Of a stretch of 64,000 bases of DNA, positions 61,561-64,000 are shown one piece after another; positions within the stretch are counted from its first letter, which is position 1; every line of letters starts with the position of its first letter. The stretch spans positions 21,595,499 through 21,659,498 of the forward strand of contig NC_092565.1 in the NCBI RefSeq assembly GCF_037975245.1, given 5' to 3'. Both the position numbers and the translations under genes were made by a program. The notes under the pieces are model-generated. The model was not told where the DNA came from, made no database searches, and worked only from the letters and a program-made list of their open reading frames with translations. This DNA comes from Apostichopus japonicus. Lineage: Eukaryota > Echinodermata > Holothuroidea > Aspidochirotida > Stichopodidae.

Positions 61561-61776
61561 ATTTGCGTGTATGTGTGCATGTATATATATATGTATATAA
61601 ATGCTCACTTACCCTCTCTCTTTCCCTTCTTTCCTTCTCCCTAAATGTGAGTGAGTTACACTTAATAGATATGTCTTCATCGTGCGTGCAGTCGTGCACC
61701 GCTGGTTCGCTGTGCTGGCAATCCCAAAGGCTTGTCTCATTACCGTAACAAAAGAGTTCATCTAACATAATAGGAT
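46927..61776 (-). CDS. LOXL2: Lysyl oxidase-like protein, LOXL2/3/4 class, 5' partial
   Basis: A secreted copper amine oxidase that oxidises peptidyl lysine in collagen and elastin to allysine for cross-linking. Eleven coding exons (1862 bases) are visible, in phase throughout: half of SRCR1, full SRCR2, SRCR3 and SRCR4, then the LOX domain. Four SRCR domains before a LOX domain define the LOXL2/3/4 class; LOX and LOXL1 have none. The exon with the first half of SRCR1, the signal peptide and the start codon are not in 61777-64000 as far as I can see, so the gene runs past the window. The symbol is given for the class; 2, 3 and 4 cannot be separated here. The protein ends soon after the last conserved Cys and lacks the C-terminal extension of human LOXL2. 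Confidence 0.92.
47273..47465. repeat. TAACCTAG and TTAGGATTAATCC repeats
   Basis: First, tandem CTAGTAACCTAATAAC units (47273-47320). Then a palindromic ATTAATCCTAGGATTAAT cluster (47365-47465). It resembles telomere repeat only superficially. It lies in the last LOXL intron. Confidence 0.75.
47880..48620. repeat. TGATC-rich satellite with 335-bp higher-order unit
   Basis: About 740 bp of CTGATCTGATCTCATCTG-type sequence. A block starting ATCTCGTCTGGACTGATC recurs nearly unchanged after 335 bp (47941 and 48276), so a short-period repeat has been re-amplified as a larger unit. It lies in the LOXL intron between catalytic exons. Confidence 0.85.
48960..49272 (-). mobile_element. tRNA-derived SINE with conserved core
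   Basis: On the minus strand: GGGAGCGTTGTGGTCAAGTG (A box region), the perfect B box GGTTCGAGTCC, then GTGTCCTTGGGCAAGGCACT and a body containing TGCACCCTATGGGAAGTCCC. The 3' side runs into an A/T-rich tail near 48885-48900. A diverged copy is at 25905-26105. The body resembles deeply conserved animal SINE cores, but I cannot assign the domain name without a search. Confidence 0.75.
49284..49352 (-). CDS. Possible 69-nt cassette exon in the LOXL catalytic domain
   Basis: Flanked by a good acceptor (TTATTATTTACAG) and a donor (GAG/GTATTT), with phase 0 on both sides, this segment would add 23 residues ([17 protein letters not shown] and six more) between YLLR and IDVNP. Skipping it gives the conserved family sequence, so it is either a minor alternative exon or a chance frame. 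The intron separating it from exon 49422-49668 is also 69 nt and has no in-frame stop. Confidence 0.35.
50203..50360. repeat. 77-bp tandem duplication
   Basis: Two adjacent copies, each starting GCAAAATTGGCATTA and ending GTAGGTATTGTAGTTTCAA. They lie in the LOXL intron 110 bp from the donor of exon 50472-50706. A few differences between copies suggest a moderately old event. Confidence 0.85.
51741..55853 (-). CDS. LOXL2: LOXL exons: SRCR3 and SRCR4
   Basis: Exons 55652-55853 ([26 protein letters not shown]), 55086-55240 ([20 protein letters not shown]), 54389-54544 ([32 protein letters not shown]) and 51741-51903 ([15 protein letters not shown]). Each SRCR domain is encoded by two exons, split after the GxGxxxx region. 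The intron before 51903 holds a hAT-like element and a minisatellite. The second half of SRCR4 (TFFLRS...) is diverged from vertebrates but keeps the cysteine pattern. Confidence 0.88.
52405..53176. mobile_element. hAT-like element, inverted partner of 37553-38211
   Basis: Ends CAAGGGCGGCGGAA and its reverse-complement family end (TTCCGCCGCCCTTG), 772 bp. The flanks GTAATAGG and GTATAGGG look like an 8-bp duplication with one indel. The interior contains a truncated copy of the 3950 family, starting CAGGCGTAGGAGCCC at 52575. It is in the intron between the two SRCR4 exons. Confidence 0.75.
53535..54015. repeat. Minisatellite, about 41-bp unit, about twelve copies
   Basis: Units follow GATGTGTGTATGTCCACATG + ATTGCAAGAACCTTTGACTT. 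Several minus-strand reading frames (repeating HTHIKSK and AIMWTY) cross it only because the unit happens to lack stops; they are not genes. Confidence 0.9.
56172..57333. mobile_element. Long-hairpin (fold-back) element with TA flanks
   Basis: Left arm 56172-56229 resumes at 56923 and runs to about 57022; right arm is about 57175-57333 in inverse orientation. The arms match nearly base for base, for example TGCTGTACTTGCGAAATACA, GGTTAACT...AAAAATACAT, ACATTTTAGACATATTTAT and GAAAATTATATTTATTCC. The outermost ends are TGGCG(C/T)GAGAAAGCGGAATA, flanked by TA on both sides, as in mariner-like MITEs. Removing the nested insertion leaves about 470 bp. Confidence 0.72.
56230..56914. mobile_element. 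hAT-like element nested in the hairpin element
   Basis: A 685-bp insertion with the exact 8-bp duplication ACTTGCGA at 56222-56229 and 56915-56922. Ends CAGGCGCGGCGGAAC and (reverse complement of the right end) CAGTGGCGGCGGAAC. The interior has the GGAGCGCCACCATCGGTTGG module also found at 37990-38080 and, on the minus strand, near 4900. No coding capacity. Confidence 0.82.
57633..61776 (-). CDS. LOXL2: LOXL exons: SRCR1 second half and SRCR2
   Basis: Exons 61613-61776, 58962-59152 and 57633-57855. The first gives the SRCR1 C-terminal half ([23 protein letters not shown]) and, up to a strong donor AGG/GTAAGTGAG, a very basic linker ([10 protein letters not shown]) that the next exon extends with RR. 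SRCR2 is split between the second ([31 protein letters not shown]) and third exon ([15 protein letters not shown]). The middle exon is readable only from splice phase (two bases into the next codon). An alternative weaker donor just after IKC would shorten the linker. Confidence 0.88.
58553..58712. repeat. TA microsatellite block
   Basis: Three TA runs separated by GTATGTATATA, ACATATACATATAC and AATTCAGTTC. It is in the intron between the two SRCR2 exons. Confidence 0.9.
59275..59620. repeat. Degenerate minisatellite with CCATGG core
   Basis: Irregular units of roughly 30-40 bp around TCTCCATGGTTACCCATGGT and ATTGTCTC. It lies in the LOXL intron just upstream (gene sense) of exon 58962-59152. 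Confidence 0.65.
59990..60022. repeat. Perfect 15-bp inverted repeat with 3-nt loop
   Basis: CAGGGAGTTGCCATT, loop TTG, then the exact reverse complement. It is in a LOXL intron. Too short for a standard miRNA precursor, and no T run follows. Confidence 0.85.
61027..61092. repeat. TA/TG microsatellite
   Basis: TA and TG runs directly next to the retroelement relic that begins near 61095. Confidence 0.85.
61095..61460 (-). pseudogene. Retroelement 3' relic, possibly Penelope-like
   Basis: On the minus strand one frame reads [20 protein letters not shown] and stops after QFYKHM, like the WI..L.....GLNK end of Penelope-type GIY-YIG domains. Further on comes [13 protein letters not shown]. The relic is stopped and bounded by TA microsatellites on both sides. 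The family assignment is from memory of motif style only. Confidence 0.35.
61484..61550. repeat. TA microsatellite beside a LOXL exon
   Basis: About 33 TA units followed by TGTGTGTGTATTTGCGTG, ending about 60 bases from the donor of LOXL exon 61613-61776. Confidence 0.9.
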
Positions 61777-64000
61777 CTGAGGGGAAAACCGGGAGAAACA
61801 CCACGTATCTTAGCAACCATTAATAAAACCCATGCATGTAGTGCGTTTGTCTTAAACTTCATATATTATCTTCTGTTTCGTTTCGGTATTATAAACTCGT
61901 CCATAACGCCTTCGCCAAGCCAAGGTATAGTTATTATTATGAGTTCCAAAAGTAACCTGCATATAACTGACTAACAAACATAACTCTAGCGAAAGCAAAT
62001 TCAGGCTTATATCAGGTATAATGATGTCACCTTCAATTGCAAAAACTTCTCATCTCAATATTTCCAAGTTGTTTTATTGCCCTAGTAACAGATTTAAGTG
62101 AAGTGCTATACATTGTGCGTATATAGTATTTATCTATCTGGAAACAATTAAGGCATTGCCAAGTCCGTTACCGTGTTTAGCCATAAATTTATTCAGGCAG
62201 AGAGCCAAATTTTATTTGATTTCTACCGGCCATTGTACTCTCCATGTTTGTAATCAATTCGAAAATATTTCTTCGGAACTAATCGTTCTAAAGAGCTTCC
62301 TGAATTCACGTCATACCAGCTTTCAACTTTGCAACCCCCTCGTCAGTGGTGCGATGTAACTGATATGGCCGCCTAGATTACGGTTCAAGGGTAAATGTGC
62401 GGATGAAAGGACGACTCGAATGTCGTTATTAGAGATCTGATGTGTTCTTGTGAAGCTATACCGATACGTTGGAAAGTATATACGAGTTACGTTCGATGAG
62501 TATAACGTACGCTAGGCCCTGTCACCTGCATGAGTATCAAATGAGCCGTAATGGGATAACACTGACCTCATGCATGTACGCCAACGGTCGTTCGAAAATT
62601 TAACGTTTACTGCGCATGTAATCGAACGAATCATAGATCAACCGCCTCCTCGCCCCCCTACCGCCCCCCCCCCAAGATGTTATGAAAACCAAAAACGCCA
62701 ATTTAGCATTTCCCACAGTGGCATAAACAGGATCTCAGATGTGGCCGCGGTTGGGGGAGGGGGCAGCAATTTTTTAAATGTATTTCTTCAAAAATGGTTT
62801 ATATACAGGCGAGGATGCAGGATGTGTTGGGTGTACACTACGTGACTTTCCAACCACCCACAAAAATGCACAAAAAATGCACCATTACAAGTTTCATTTT
62901 ATCTAGACCCCCTATATGAGAACAGCTTCAACGAATCCAGGGCCACCCTCCCGCTTTCTAAATCTTGGATACCACCCCCCCCCCCTCCCTGCCCCGAAAA
63001 ATATGGTACTCTTTGCGCATCATCCTTCAAGAAGGATTCCAGACTTTCGACCTTAGGACTGATCTCAAGTCACCTTTTTACCTCCAACAAAACTAAAAGC
63101 CATATAGACTTCTAAAGATAATATATTGTTAACAGAATGAGATAAGTTACTTTTTTTTAAATAATATTTACACAAGCTGGAAGTGTCTGTCATACTTTCC
63201 CTGATCCTAGAAGACATTTAGCGCACGTATACATGCAAGCTGGAAATGATACGGTAGATTCCAACTTTAACATACAACTGCACACAGAGCATGAAACAAA
63301 ATAGACCAATATTCATACTAGATACTGTTGTATCCATGCAAACCGATGACGTAAACAAAACAATACACACGACCTCTGACCTTGGGAAATAATAAAATAA
63401 TAATAATACCATCAACTGGTTGTCAGGTAGCATAACATTTATAACCATAAAAATACGATTGAACAGAACAAAATGGATTGGTTTGTGTTGCTTCTCCTAA
63501 TGTCAGCATCGACAAATATTAAGAGAATATGTAAGCAACAAACATCGAGTTTACATCACCGAAACACGATACTGTCAGAGTCGGCTACAGTCGAGCCTGA
63601 GATTGCATGGCTTTGAATGAAAGAATCAATGCTGAAGAAGTTATTATTATAAATTGCGGGCAAAATGTTTCCATAAAGTCACAACTTACTGCCAAAGCAT
63701 AAAGAAAATGGGCGATTTTGAGTTCATTTGAGATAATCTGTTGGCCCCTTTCAAGCTCAGAGCGGGGGTGGGGTGGGATGAGGGGGGTGGGCTAATAAGT
63801 GAGTGTGTAAAGTGAGTGGTTAGAGATTTTCAACAGATTTGAAGCAGATTTCATTTCCTGAATGTCTGTATGTTTTGTTGAAGATTTATAGAGCCCTACT
63901 TCGCCAAACTAAACTGGACTGGATTTGACCAAACTATGTTCACCAAAAGAAAATCATCCCATTGGATAAATCACAGGTTAATTGTAGCTTTAAATTTGGA
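61777..64000. other. LOXL upstream intron or flank, no exon seen
   Basis: I searched the minus strand for the missing first half of SRCR1 (a WGTVCDD-type motif) and found none, so this is presumably intron. C-rich runs lie at 62655-62675 and 62975-62990, with a transposon-like CAGTGGCATAAACAGG at about 62718. No RNA gene or other coding exon recognised. Confidence 0.5.

Overview
The window is eukaryotic genomic DNA from a metazoan. Its genes are spliced across many GT-AG introns, and the intergenic DNA is AT-rich and crowded with short transposons, tRNA-derived SINEs and minisatellites. The three spliced proteins (tankyrase, alpha-L-iduronidase, lysyl-oxidase-like with SRCR domains) resemble their vertebrate orthologs closely. 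Together with the repeat style this suggests an invertebrate deuterostome, perhaps an echinoderm such as a sea cucumber; that placement is inference, not proof.

Layout. 579-1811 (-): an intronless class A GPCR of aminergic type that lacks the amine-binding Asp of TM3. 1812-8427: repeat-rich intergenic DNA with nested hAT-like elements. 8428-28884 (-): a complete tankyrase gene, 22 coding exons, 1223 aa, assembled exon by exon with all splice phases consistent. 28885-30621: a 1.7 kb divergent promoter interval. 30622-45214 (+): a complete alpha-L-iduronidase gene, 13 coding exons, 640 aa. 45215-46926: a convergent intergenic interval in which the two polyadenylation signals lie about 60 bp apart. 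46927-61776 (-): a LOXL2/3/4-class lysyl oxidase, 11 coding exons visible plus one optional cassette; its 5' end (signal peptide and first half of SRCR1) is not in the window. 61777-64000: no gene recognised.

The genes do not form a pathway: tankyrase is a cytosolic and Golgi poly-ADP-ribosyltransferase, IDUA a lysosomal glycosidase, and LOXL a secreted matrix cross-linker. The most unusual content is in the non-coding DNA. It includes a retroposed element whose 5' head is U2 snRNA, five short hAT-like elements with 8-bp target duplications (one sitting inside a long-hairpin element), a candidate solo LTR, a 93-bp tandem array made from the 3' end of a tankyrase exon with its splice donor, and a nearly perfect 72-bp palindrome in an IDUA intron.

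All exon boundaries were read by eye from splice consensus, reading phase and remembered family conservation. No alignment or database search was run.
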